A stretch of 64,000 bases of DNA from CALGKJ01 sp049322695 (lineage in GTDB: Bacteria > Bacillota > Clostridia > Lutisporales > Lutisporaceae), in contig JBMORW010000019.1 in the NCBI GenBank assembly GCA_049322695.1, forward strand, positions 37,242 to 101,241. Reading direction: 5' to 3'. The notes beneath the pieces were generated by a model. That model was given only the letters and a program-made list of their open reading frames with translations, made no database searches and was not told the origin of the DNA. How positions within the stretch are numbered: position 1 is the stretch's first letter; every line of letters begins with the position of its first letter. Made by a program: the position numbers and the translations under genes. Shown in pieces: positions 25,837 through 34,800 of this stretch.

Positions 25837-26778
25837 TTATAAAGACAGCTCATACCTGTTCCTGCCGTTATTTTTGGCTTGAAGCAGTGCATTGTCAACC
25901 CTAATAAGGAAGCGGTCAATATCCTCATTGATTTTATACTCCGCAATACTCAAGCTTACAGTCAGACTCTTAACTCCTTGAAATTCTGTAAATCCAAGTC
26001 TTTTCTGTATCCTTTCCACTACACCTATACCATTTATCAAGGTATATTGAGGAAGCAGTATCATGAATTCCTCCCCGCCCCACCTGAAAAGGCTTCCGTC
26101 AGATCCCAAAAGCTCCTTCAATGTTCTTGCCAGTTCCTTGAGTACAATGTCTCCTACCTTGTGACCATATGTATCATTAATTTTCTTGAAGTGATCAATA
26201 TCAATCATTATCAATACAAAGGGAATATTGTCTCTGTTTCTGCGAATTACAGAAATCTCCAATATCTCATCAAATTTCCTTCTGTTGTATGCTCCTGTCA
26301 GCAGATCGGTAGTAGCTAACGTCTCCAGCTTTTCATTAGCAATTTTAAGTTCCTCAATGTATCTTTTCCTCTCTTTTTCCGCTATCTTCTTGTCGCTGAT
26401 ATCACTGGAAGTGCCAAAATAACCAAGGTGCTTACCATCTTTAATTATACTTTTCGCAGTTATTTCCATCCACTTTGTACTTCCATCCTTGCAGATCATT
26501 TCAAGCTTATGACGTATTATGGGCATAATAATACCCTCCTGCATTTCCTTTGAAGCCCTTCTCATGGCCAAAAACAGGTATTCCTTGGATTCATCGGCAA
26601 GCAGATCCATAATGTATTTTCCTTCTGTTTCCCAAGGCTCATAGCCGAGGACTTCTTTAACCACCGGGCTGACATAAGTAAAAACAAAGCTGCTGTCCAT
26701 TTCCCATATGATATCCTTTAAGCCCTCTATTATCAGCTTATAACGTTCAGCATCATTAATAATTGTATTTTCACTCAT
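25837..26778 (-). CDS. PAS-GGDEF diguanylate cyclase
   Basis: A 313-residue cytoplasmic protein with one PAS domain (about 10-130: YKLIIEGLKDIIWEMDSSFVFTYVSPVV, followed by a PAC-type segment) and a GGDEF domain (about 155-310). The active-site motif is GGEEF within RWGGEEFMILLP, so it should make cyclic di-GMP from GTP. The inhibitory I-site RxxD is replaced by LGSD, so feedback inhibition is probably lost. The ATG at 26778 has GGAGGT upstream. It is monocistronic. The PAS ligand is unknown. Confidence 0.92.
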   Translation of the reverse strand: MSENTIINDAERYKLIIEGLKDIIWEMDSSFVFTYVSPVVKEVLGYEPWETEGKYIMDLLADESKEYLFLAMRRASKEMQEGIIMPIIRHKLEMICKDGSTKWMEITAKSIIKDGKHLGYFGTSSDISDKKIAEKERKRYIEELKIANEKLETLATTDLLTGAYNRRKFDEILEISVIRRNRDNIPFVLIMIDIDHFKKINDTYGHKVGDIVLKELARTLKELLGSDGSLFRWGGEEFMILLPQYTLINGIGVVERIQKRLGFTEFQGVKSLTVSLSIAEYKINEDIDRFLIRVDNALLQAKNNGRNRYELSL

Positions 26779-27006
26779 GTCAACCTACCTCCATAGGCCG
26801 TGCTGTATATTAAGAAAAGTTATCATTAACTAATTATACCTCAAACTTCCGGCAATTCATATCATGTAAAATTAAATAAAATGTTACTAATTATAAAAAA
26901 CTGCAGACATTTCTGTTAACAGTCTTCTCATTGCCATAAATTCCTTTCTATAACCTTTAAAGCCTGTTTTTTGTATCAGCTACAGAGGAATCTTCCATAC
27001 ATTTAT

Positions 27007-27046
27007 CCTGAATGCTGACTGCCTGGCAATCAGCTTTCAGGTTTTT
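27007..27046 (+). terminator. Plus-oriented terminator hairpin beside exoA
   Basis: CCTGAATGCTGACTGCC pairs with GGCAATCAGCTTTCAGG with two mismatches, and TTTTTT follows on the plus strand. The only neighbours are minus-strand genes, and on the minus side the stem is not followed by T. It may still end the exoA transcript, or may end an unrecognised plus-strand RNA. Confidence 0.65.
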
Positions 27047-27050
27047 TCCT

Positions 27051-27803
27051 CTACTTTATTACCAGTTCTACGGGACAATGGTCCGAGCCCTGAACCTGTG
27101 CATGTATGTCTGCACTTACCAATCTATCCTTCAACCTTTCAGATACACAGAAATAGTCTATACGCCACCCTACATTTTTTTCTCTGGCATTAAGCCTGTA
27201 TGACCACCAGGTATATGCGCCTTCCTTATCAGGATAGAAGTATCTGTAAGTATCAATAAAGCCGACCTCCAAAAGCTCTGTGAACTTGTCTCTTTCTTCA
27301 TCTGTAAAACCTGCGTTCCTTCTGTTGGACTTAGGGTTTTTCAGATCTATCTCCTTATGAGCAACATTCAGATCACCGCATACAATTACTGGCTTTTTAG
27401 CATCCAGTGACTTCAAGTAGCTTCTGAACTCATTCTCCCAGCTCATCCTGTAAGCCAGCCTCGCCAGCTCCTGCTGAGAGTTTGGGGTATATACCGTAAC
27501 CATATAATAATCTTCAAATTCAAGGGTAATCACCCTGCCCTCCTTGTCATGCTCCTCTTTGCCTATACCGCAGCTGCTGCTCATAGGCTCTTTTTTGGTA
27601 AATATGGCCACTCCAGAGTAACCCTTTTTCTCTGCATAATTCCAATACTGATAATAGCCTTCAGGTGCAAAGTCTATCTGACCATCCTGGAGCTTGCTTT
27701 CCTGTATACAGAATATATCTGCATCGACCTCATTAAAATACTCAATAAAGCCTTTTTGTACACATGCCCTTAAACCATTTACATTCCACGAAATAAGCTT
27801 CAT
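27051..27803 (-). CDS. exoA: Exodeoxyribonuclease III
   Basis: A 250-residue apurinic/apyrimidinic endonuclease and 3'-5' exonuclease of the Xth/ExoA family. Family signatures run along the whole length: MKLISWNVNGLRA (Asn), IFCIQESKLQ (metal Glu), VYTPNSQ, VIVCGDLNVAHKEIDL (Asp/Asn), YTWWSYR, GWRIDYFCVS and GSDHCPVEL (catalytic Asp-His). It acts in base-excision repair. The ATG at 27803 follows GGGGGAAC. It lies 20 bases downstream of the glycerate kinase gene and may be cotranscribed with it. Confidence 0.95.
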   Translation of the reverse strand: MKLISWNVNGLRACVQKGFIEYFNEVDADIFCIQESKLQDGQIDFAPEGYYQYWNYAEKKGYSGVAIFTKKEPMSSSCGIGKEEHDKEGRVITLEFEDYYMVTVYTPNSQQELARLAYRMSWENEFRSYLKSLDAKKPVIVCGDLNVAHKEIDLKNPKSNRRNAGFTDEERDKFTELLEVGFIDTYRYFYPDKEGAYTWWSYRLNAREKNVGWRIDYFCVSERLKDRLVSADIHAQVQGSDHCPVELVIK

Positions 27804-27823
27804 AAATCGTTCCCCCTTAATTC

Positions 27824-28957
27824 TTAGTTAAAAATATTATACAGCCTCATAATTCTTTCCGATGCTGACTGCAGCAGTGTATCTGCATCAGCCATTGCTT
27901 CTTCAACGGTCATGGGCCTGTCAATTATCGAAAACATGCTGTCTATACCTTTATCATACAGTATATTTGCACCGTCTCCAATATACCCTGCCAAAGCAAT
28001 TACAGGCACATTGTATTTCTTTGCAAGCCTGGCTACTCCATATGGGGTCTTGCCAAACTGAGTCTGATAGTCTATTCTTCCCTCACCGGTTATGACCAAG
28101 TCCGCACCCGTTATCAACTCCTCAAGCTTTACAGTCTCAATAACCATATCTATACCCTTTCTAAGTACTGCACCTAAAAAAGCTAACAGTCCGCCTCCCA
28201 GGCCGCCTGCAGCTCCGGCTCCGGGAATGTCTTTCACTGCTGTACCTGTTGCAGCCTTGATAAGCTCTGCATATCTATCCAAGGCTGCATCAAGGTTTTC
28301 CAGCATTTCTTCCGATGCACCCTTTTGAGGACCATAAACATATGTTGCACCTTTAGGACCGCACATCGGATTATCTACATCACATGCTGCCGTAAAAGTG
28401 CACTGCTTTATTCTTTCATCCATATGGGACATATCTATGGTATGAAGTCTGGTTAGGCTTCCGCCCCCAAAGCCTACGTCATTGCCATAAACGTCCAGAA
28501 GTCTTATACCCAGTGCCTGCGCCATGCCTGCACCACCGTCGTTTGTGGCGCTGCCTCCTATGCCTATGATAATATTTCTGCATCCGCTATCCATGGCATG
28601 CCTGATAAGCTCCCCGGTGCCATAAGTAGTTGTCTTCATTGGATTTCTACTTTCCCGCGGAACAAGCATGATGCCTGAGGCAGCTGCCATCTCTATTACT
28701 GCTGTCTTACCGTCACCTAATATTCCATAACAGGCCTCCACCTCCTCCATTAGAGGTCCCATAACCCTAGCATTTATCAATCTGCCTCCTGTGGCATCTA
28801 CAAGTGATTGCACTGTACCCTCTCCTCCGTCAGCCATAGGTACACATACAACATCAGCAGTTTTGCATACTCTTAATATACCTTCTTTTATGCTTTCTGC
28901 AGCTTTTTTTGCAGTACAGCTCCCTTTAAAGGAGTCAGGTGCAACGACAATTTTCAT
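27824..28957 (-). CDS. Glycerate kinase
   Basis: A kinase of about 377 residues of the GarK/GlxK (glycerate kinase type 1) family, which phosphorylates D-glycerate to 2- or 3-phosphoglycerate. It opens MKIVVAPDSFKGSCTAKKAA and has the family blocks VPMADGGEGT, NIIIGIGGSATNDGGAGMAQALG, GPKGATYVYGPQKG, GAGAAGGLGGGLLAF and ADLVITGEGRIDYQT. I place the start at the ATG at 28957, eight bases after GGGATG. It heads a probable two-gene unit with exoA. A role in glycerate or glyoxylate breakdown is family knowledge. Confidence 0.93.
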   Translation of the reverse strand: MKIVVAPDSFKGSCTAKKAAESIKEGILRVCKTADVVCVPMADGGEGTVQSLVDATGGRLINARVMGPLMEEVEACYGILGDGKTAVIEMAAASGIMLVPRESRNPMKTTTYGTGELIRHAMDSGCRNIIIGIGGSATNDGGAGMAQALGIRLLDVYGNDVGFGGGSLTRLHTIDMSHMDERIKQCTFTAACDVDNPMCGPKGATYVYGPQKGASEEMLENLDAALDRYAELIKAATGTAVKDIPGAGAAGGLGGGLLAFLGAVLRKGIDMVIETVKLEELITGADLVITGEGRIDYQTQFGKTPYGVARLAKKYNVPVIALAGYIGDGANILYDKGIDSMFSIIDRPMTVEEAMADADTLLQSASERIMRLYNIFN

Positions 28958-29242
28958 AGCTTCACATCCCAAACTTAAGTTTATGCTTCAAATATTAATA
29001 TCAAGCAAACCAAAAAAGATATCCTTATAAGTTTAATATAATTATATCAGACTATCATTATGTTTACATGCATATTACAATACGGTTTACTGTAGAATTA
29101 CGGTAAATATAGTACTTTTGTCCTATATGACAGATTCATATTATAAAATACTATAAAAGTATGAATTACTTATTTTAATTACATTTTTTTACATTATCCT
29201 CGCCGCTGTATTCATCCTCAATATAAGGTGTGATTATTTTAA

Positions 29243-30418
29243 ATGAAAAAATTACTATGGATAAAGGGCTCTAAACTGAAAGGTCTCATTTCTGCATCAG
29301 GCTACAGTATTAAAAAATTATCCGGTGAGCTGGGTATTTCTGAAAGGACTTTATATAGGTGGACCAGCAGGGATTCATTCCATATTACCTATTCAGAAGC
29401 AAGATCACTGACAGCTTTACTTAATTGCACACTTTCTGACCTGACCACAGACAAGTTTTCCGATATTGCAATTACACCAAAGGATTTATATGTGCACGAA
29501 TTAATAAGCAAGAATATCATAGGAAGCCTGACCTTCAAAAACGGATGCAGTGTTGCAAACACTGTTCTTAGAGCTTTGTTTTCACATGAGTACGATATCA
29601 AGCTCAGGCTTCATATTTTACTTAATCTGATTATCATAAGTATACAGGCTATGAAATTAAAAGAGGTAGAGGAGCTTATAGCATATACTGCCATTTTGGC
29701 CTCGCAGTCAGAAGATGTTTCCATTATTGAGAAAACCAATTTGTATAAAGGTCTTTTCTATATTTTTAAAGGAAATACTGATGATGGCTTCACGCTTATT
29801 GACAGAGTTTTGCACAGCCCATTGCTGAAGCGCTCTGATTCCCTGGAAGTAGCAGTATTAAAGTCCAGAGCTGTATTGGTTAAAATATGGGCTTTGTATC
29901 TGGCAGGCAGGACAGCTGAAGCATATAAGCTATTACAGCTCGACAGCCCTCTAATCTACTCTGCCGAAAGCAGCCTTATGGTTATAAGACATAATCTTCA
30001 AGCCTTCTTGGTAATGGGCAGTGTATACACAGATTCAAATTTGCCGAAGGAGGCATATATAAATTTCAAAGCAGGATACAAGCTGGCAGACGAAAATAAA
30101 TTCAGCTATGCCAAAGATATTTTCAATATACACTTGGTTGACACTGCAATTATACTGGATCCTGACACAGTAAGTACCCGAGGGGACTCCATATGTGACT
30201 TTCTAAGCACCGTTGAAGACTGGCATTTCTCATATCCAGCCATAGCAAGAGTGCTGCGCTTTTATGATAGGAATCAACAGGCTTTGCAGCTCCTTCAGCA
30301 TGGTATGGAGAAGCTGCTTGATTGTCCTATTTTATATAGGAGCCTGCAGAAGGAATTAGCCAAAACACATACAGATAGTTCAGATATCCTTTACAGGCAC
30401 AAGGCAGGCATTTCATAG
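29243..30418 (+). CDS. HTH regulator with helical-repeat C-terminal domain, copy 1
   Basis: A 391-residue protein. An N-terminal helix-turn-helix (about 12-60, KGLISASGYSIKKLSGELGI followed by SERTLYRWTSR) resembles the XRE/Cro fold. The remaining 320 residues are all-helical and weakly repetitive, as in TPR proteins. This layout is that of RRNPP (Rgg, PlcR, NprR) or related HTH-TPR regulators, which often respond to a peptide. The ribosome binding site is modest (AAGGTG, 12 bases upstream). A related gene follows 39 bases downstream, and a secreted phospholipase gene after that. No signalling-peptide gene was found nearby. Confidence 0.75.
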   Translation: MKKLLWIKGSKLKGLISASGYSIKKLSGELGISERTLYRWTSRDSFHITYSEARSLTALLNCTLSDLTTDKFSDIAITPKDLYVHELISKNIIGSLTFKNGCSVANTVLRALFSHEYDIKLRLHILLNLIIISIQAMKLKEVEELIAYTAILASQSEDVSIIEKTNLYKGLFYIFKGNTDDGFTLIDRVLHSPLLKRSDSLEVAVLKSRAVLVKIWALYLAGRTAEAYKLLQLDSPLIYSAESSLMVIRHNLQAFLVMGSVYTDSNLPKEAYINFKAGYKLADENKFSYAKDIFNIHLVDTAIILDPDTVSTRGDSICDFLSTVEDWHFSYPAIARVLRFYDRNQQALQLLQHGMEKLLDCPILYRSLQKELAKTHTDSSDILYRHKAGIS

Positions 30419-30457
30419 GAGGTATTACTATATATTTGTATTTTAGGAGATGAAGCT

Positions 30458-31657
30458 ATGGATTACCTTGAACTGAATATCATGCAGATAAAAAACAGAA
30501 TAGATAAGCTTGACCTGAAGCACAGCTGGCTCGCAAGCCGGATAGGGGTTTCAGAAAAAACCGTTCAAAGATGGGTTACAGGCAAAACCAAGCATATAAG
30601 GCTATCAAATGCAGTAAAACTTGCAGAGAATCTGCAATGTAATCTGAATGATATAATACATCCTGCTGAATCCTTCAGTCTTGGCAACAGCGACAGCAGA
30701 AATAAAGCATTAAGGAAATTATACAAGAATGGAGATTTTTATAGACTCATAGGCTCTACAGGAATAGATGACCTTCATAAGATTTTCAGTACAATTTTCT
30801 CTGAAAATCTTGACAGCATTAATATGATAAGAGTGCTTATGACACTTGCGTATTTGGCTTTAGTCCAGTATGCACATGATGAAGCAGAGCTGTATATACA
30901 AAAAACCATAGACCTGGCTAAGAGGAAAAAATGCTATGACGGCCTGATAGTAGCTTATTCCTATTTAGCCTGCAGCAAATACGATCAAGGTGAGTTTAGA
31001 GCTGTCAGGCAATATGTGGAGAAAGCCATAGCAGTGGCAGAAAAAGATATTGATAAGCTGGATATAAAGCTCAGTGTGGCATACAATGTCCTCTCTATCT
31101 ACCACATATGTCTGGGAGAATGCATTGAGGCCTTGAAATATATTAATAAAAACCTAGACATTAATCTTAAGAATAATTGCTCAGATAAATATCATATTTT
31201 ATCCTCTATACTGTTCAATGAAATATATACACTTATTCTTATGAAAGAAAATGAAAATGCTCTCACTAAAACAGAAGCACTTATCAAGCTTCTGGCAGAG
31301 ACAGGAAATGCCAACATGATGCCTGCAGCTATGTTTTTAAAAACATATATCAGTACCGTATCAGGGCTGTCAGACAATAGCAGGGTAGATAAGGCAGTTA
31401 TTGAATATGTTGATAATTATAAATCCTGTGATATGCTTTTCCCCTTGGTAGGCAGACTGTACAGATTACAGGGAAGGACTGAAGCTGCTATAAAATATCT
31501 ATGCATCGGTCTCAGACATCTGAATAAGGTACTGCCGTTTAAGTACATGATACTGCAGGAGCTTATAGAATGCTATAAACAAACCGGCCAATTTGATAAA
31601 CAAAAAAACTGTTTATATGAGGCAGATGCCATAAGACTCAGGCTGGAAAGCTGTTAG
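30458..31657 (+). CDS. HTH regulator with TPR-like C-terminal domain, copy 2
   Basis: A 399-residue relative of the preceding protein with the same plan. A helix-turn-helix (about 10-65, LKHSWLASRIGVSEKTVQRW) is followed by TPR-like helical repeats (for example LALVQYAHDEAELYIQKTID and LACSKYDQGEFRAVRQYVEK). The TPR periodicity is clearer than in copy 1. AGGAGATG precedes the ATG. The pair probably arose by tandem duplication and diverged. A terminator follows, so the phospholipase gene has its own promoter. Control of that gene is inferred from proximity; PlcR of Bacillus cereus, another HTH-TPR protein, controls phospholipases. Confidence 0.78.
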   Translation: MDYLELNIMQIKNRIDKLDLKHSWLASRIGVSEKTVQRWVTGKTKHIRLSNAVKLAENLQCNLNDIIHPAESFSLGNSDSRNKALRKLYKNGDFYRLIGSTGIDDLHKIFSTIFSENLDSINMIRVLMTLAYLALVQYAHDEAELYIQKTIDLAKRKKCYDGLIVAYSYLACSKYDQGEFRAVRQYVEKAIAVAEKDIDKLDIKLSVAYNVLSIYHICLGECIEALKYINKNLDINLKNNCSDKYHILSSILFNEIYTLILMKENENALTKTEALIKLLAETGNANMMPAAMFLKTYISTVSGLSDNSRVDKAVIEYVDNYKSCDMLFPLVGRLYRLQGRTEAAIKYLCIGLRHLNKVLPFKYMILQELIECYKQTGQFDKQKNCLYEADAIRLRLESC

Positions 31658-31691
31658 ATTGTGACCAGTTCCGAATATACAATATCATACT

Positions 31692-31718
31692 GAACCGAAT
31701 AACTTTCGGTTCTTTTTT
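31692..31718 (+). terminator. Terminator after the HTH-TPR pair
   Basis: GAACCGAA and TTCGGTTC pair around a short loop, followed directly by TTTTTT. It separates the regulators from the phospholipase gene. Confidence 0.9.
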
Positions 31719-31728
31719 GTTGCCATGC

Positions 31729-31755
31729 ATGTCCACATATGTCAGCTTATATGTC
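31729..31755 (+). promoter_or_regulatory. Phased ATGTC repeats upstream of the phospholipase gene
   Basis: ATGTC occurs at 31729, 31739 and 31751, 10 and 12 bases apart, between the terminator and the phospholipase start. Such helical phasing suggests a protein-binding array near the promoter. A possible -35 TTTACC follows at 31762. This is a pattern observation only. Confidence 0.35.
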
Positions 31756-31820
31756 TGTCAGTTTACCCTTAAAATATTCATAAGACTAACTTTTTGAATA
31801 TTTTGAATAGGAGGAGTTTT

Positions 31821-34800
31821 ATGACAAGCACATGGAGAAAGCTGATTTCTTGCCTGCTTATAACAATCCTTGTCATCCCTATTATAAGCACTAATGTAAC
31901 TGCATGGTCAAGCTATACACACAACCAAACCTTCCACAAAAGCAAACATATGCTAGAGGATTTAATGGCCAAGGATACTCAAAATGCTTTTTTCACACCG
32001 GAATTCAAAGACTTTGCAGCAGCAATGATAAGCGAGATGATGCAGTATGAACAGCTGATAAATGATGCCACTGATGATCCCGATGATTTGGGAAATGATG
32101 TAACAAGGGAATTGTGGGGTACAGGCCAGTTCTGGTCTTCACACTACATGGATCCATACACTGAAAAAACCTATTCCGGAAAATGGTATGCTCCTAACTT
32201 CGAAAGACACGAGGATATAACTGCGGGATATATGGCCAAAAGATATGTTGATTATGCTGCCGGACAATGGCTTGCAGGCAATAAAGGCTATGCCACATAT
32301 CTACTGGCCTATGCCTGTCACTTCATAGCTGATGCTACAAACCCACATCATGCCAGTCTTGATATTTCCACAGAGGATGCAGATGCTATAAGCGACTGGA
32401 TCCCTGACTTTACACAAAGTACAACCCATGGTGAACACGAAGGCTGGGCAAATAGCCGCTATGATTACTTCTATAATAACTATAATATTGGAACATATGA
32501 TGTAGGCTATACCACTGGTACTCCTGTCGAGAACAGAGCTGCATTTGAGGCTGTACTGGCTGAATCTCATACAAAAACTCTAAGTGATTTTGTGTATGAC
32601 AGGATGATTCATTACGGCAAGCAGGTATACGGAAAGGGTGATGACCTGGTACAGCTTGATTGTGAAATATTGGATATTACTCCTGAACAGATGGCACAGC
32701 TTAAGGGACAGACATATGTGGATCTTGCTTATAGAGGAACTGTACAGGTTCCGGTGGGTGGAACAACCGGTGGTTATCAGGAATATGTTACTAAATATAT
32801 GTACTTGACCGAAGCTGAGCTGCCGGACTGGATTGACTCTGCTGTAGCTGGCTTTGATGCATCTGTAGAGCTTTTTGCCGAAGTGTTGTACAGGTTTATC
32901 TACGAAATAAGACAAGTGCAACAAAATGAAAACCTTTTGAGAATAGAAATAGATACAGATACCGAATACTATTCTGCCAGTGATGACACCTTCTATCTGC
33001 GCTTTAACACTACTGACGGAAGATACGACGAAATGTTCCTGGATAATCTCTATCTGGCATATGATGAGCTAAAGGACCTTGATGATTTTGAAACAGGAAC
33101 AACCAGCACCTTCTATATGTCAATAGCAGATCCAAGCTTTATCAACAGCGTAAGCTCGTTCTCCTTACGCCATGAGGATGTATTCTTTAATGACGGCTGG
33201 AAGCCAAGAGCCATAAGGATATATAGAAATGATGTTCTGGTGCACGAGCAAGCCATTAACCAATGGTTTGAAAACAACAACATAAGGACTTATGTACTGC
33301 CTAACGGTCTCAATTATCCCACACAGCCATCCCTGGGACAGGTTAATATACAGGTTCTTACGGGTCATGGTACTCACGAGCTGACGGATGAAGGGGGTAC
33401 TAGTGATGAGGTTTATTTAGGCATAAGGAATACTGACGGCCTGGTGCACGAAATATTCCTCGGGAATTATTTTACTGAAAACAGTGTAAATAGCCGCTTG
33501 CGGACAATCGATAATCCGCATTTTAACTGGAATAATATACATACTATGTATCTTAGAAAGGTCAACCACGATTTACCAGCCGGCAGCACTGTTGATCCGG
33601 AGGATGCCTGGAAGGTAGAAGGCTTGGTGCTTAAAGCAGATACCGACGGTGACGGACAAATGGAAGCTCTTCACGCAAAGGACTTTGGCAGCTTCTGGCT
33701 GGCTGATAATGATAATGCCCAGTATGAGTGGAATGCAAGCATAGATACCACTAAGGAATATATGGGCATGATGGAGGCGGAAGTCGGAGTCTTGGACGTG
33801 GATGATGCAGAAGCTAATGCAAATGTATACCTTGACATTGAATTCATGGACGGAACAACAACAAACTATATCCTGGATACACGTGATGATGACTTTGGCA
33901 GAAATTCAACACGATCGTACTATAAAGTGCTGCCTATTCTCAAAAAGGATATACGAAAGCTGCAGCTGAGGTTGGCAAGCGGAGACGAGCTGGGACTCAA
34001 ATCCTTTATGTATAAGCATTATTTTTCGGACGTAATATACTCTAAAGAAACCTTCTATGATTTTATAGATACTCAAAATCCTAAGCATGACTTTTTAGTA
34101 CCTTCAGCTGCCACAGGCTCCGGTCTTGGAACCTTCAAGGTGAATGTCAGAACTGCAGCTGCAGATGATTCAAATACTGATGATGAAGTTTATATGGGAA
34201 TAGTGTTCAATAACAAAGACACTCTCATGCTCCCTTTAGCCACAGGCGCAACAAACCTTGCAAAGGGTCAGTATCTGTCTAAGCAGTTCACTGTCAGCAA
34301 TCCTAACTTTAAATGGGAGGATGTTACAAAGATATTCTTCAGAAAGAGGGACACTACCTTAATAGGCGATGATGCATGGAAGCTGGACGCCTACACCATA
34401 ACCAGAAACGGCAAGAACATCAGCGGAATGCAGTACAATGTGTGGATTGGCGACAGTTATGAAGCATTTTACAATATCCCTGTATATTATGGAATAGATG
34501 TAAACAGAAATATTGTAGGCTTCATAAAAACCATTGTTGCAGTAGGCAGTACTGCAGACAAATCAGGAACAAGTGGCGATCTTAGACTTGAACTGGGGAC
34601 CTCCAATAACGGATGGTGGCCGCTTATTATACAGAATCCAAATGGCTTCCAAAGTGGCTCAACAGTAACAACCTACGCTTTCCTGGCTCAGGAAATATAT
34701 AATTTCAATAAGGTTAAGCTGTCACTGGTTGATACCAGCGATGAAGAATTTGAGCTTAAGAGCTTATCCGTGGATTTCATGGACGGGAACAACGATAATA

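Noticed and set aside
25879..26319. A 146-residue plus-strand frame inside the diguanylate cyclase gene
   Set aside because: It is antisense to a clear coding region, lacks a ribosome binding site and resembles no family.
29059..29094. An 11-codon plus-strand ORF (MFTCILQYGLL) near the HTH-TPR genes as a signalling peptide
   Set aside because: No ribosome binding site, no signal-like N terminus and too short to be distinguished from chance.
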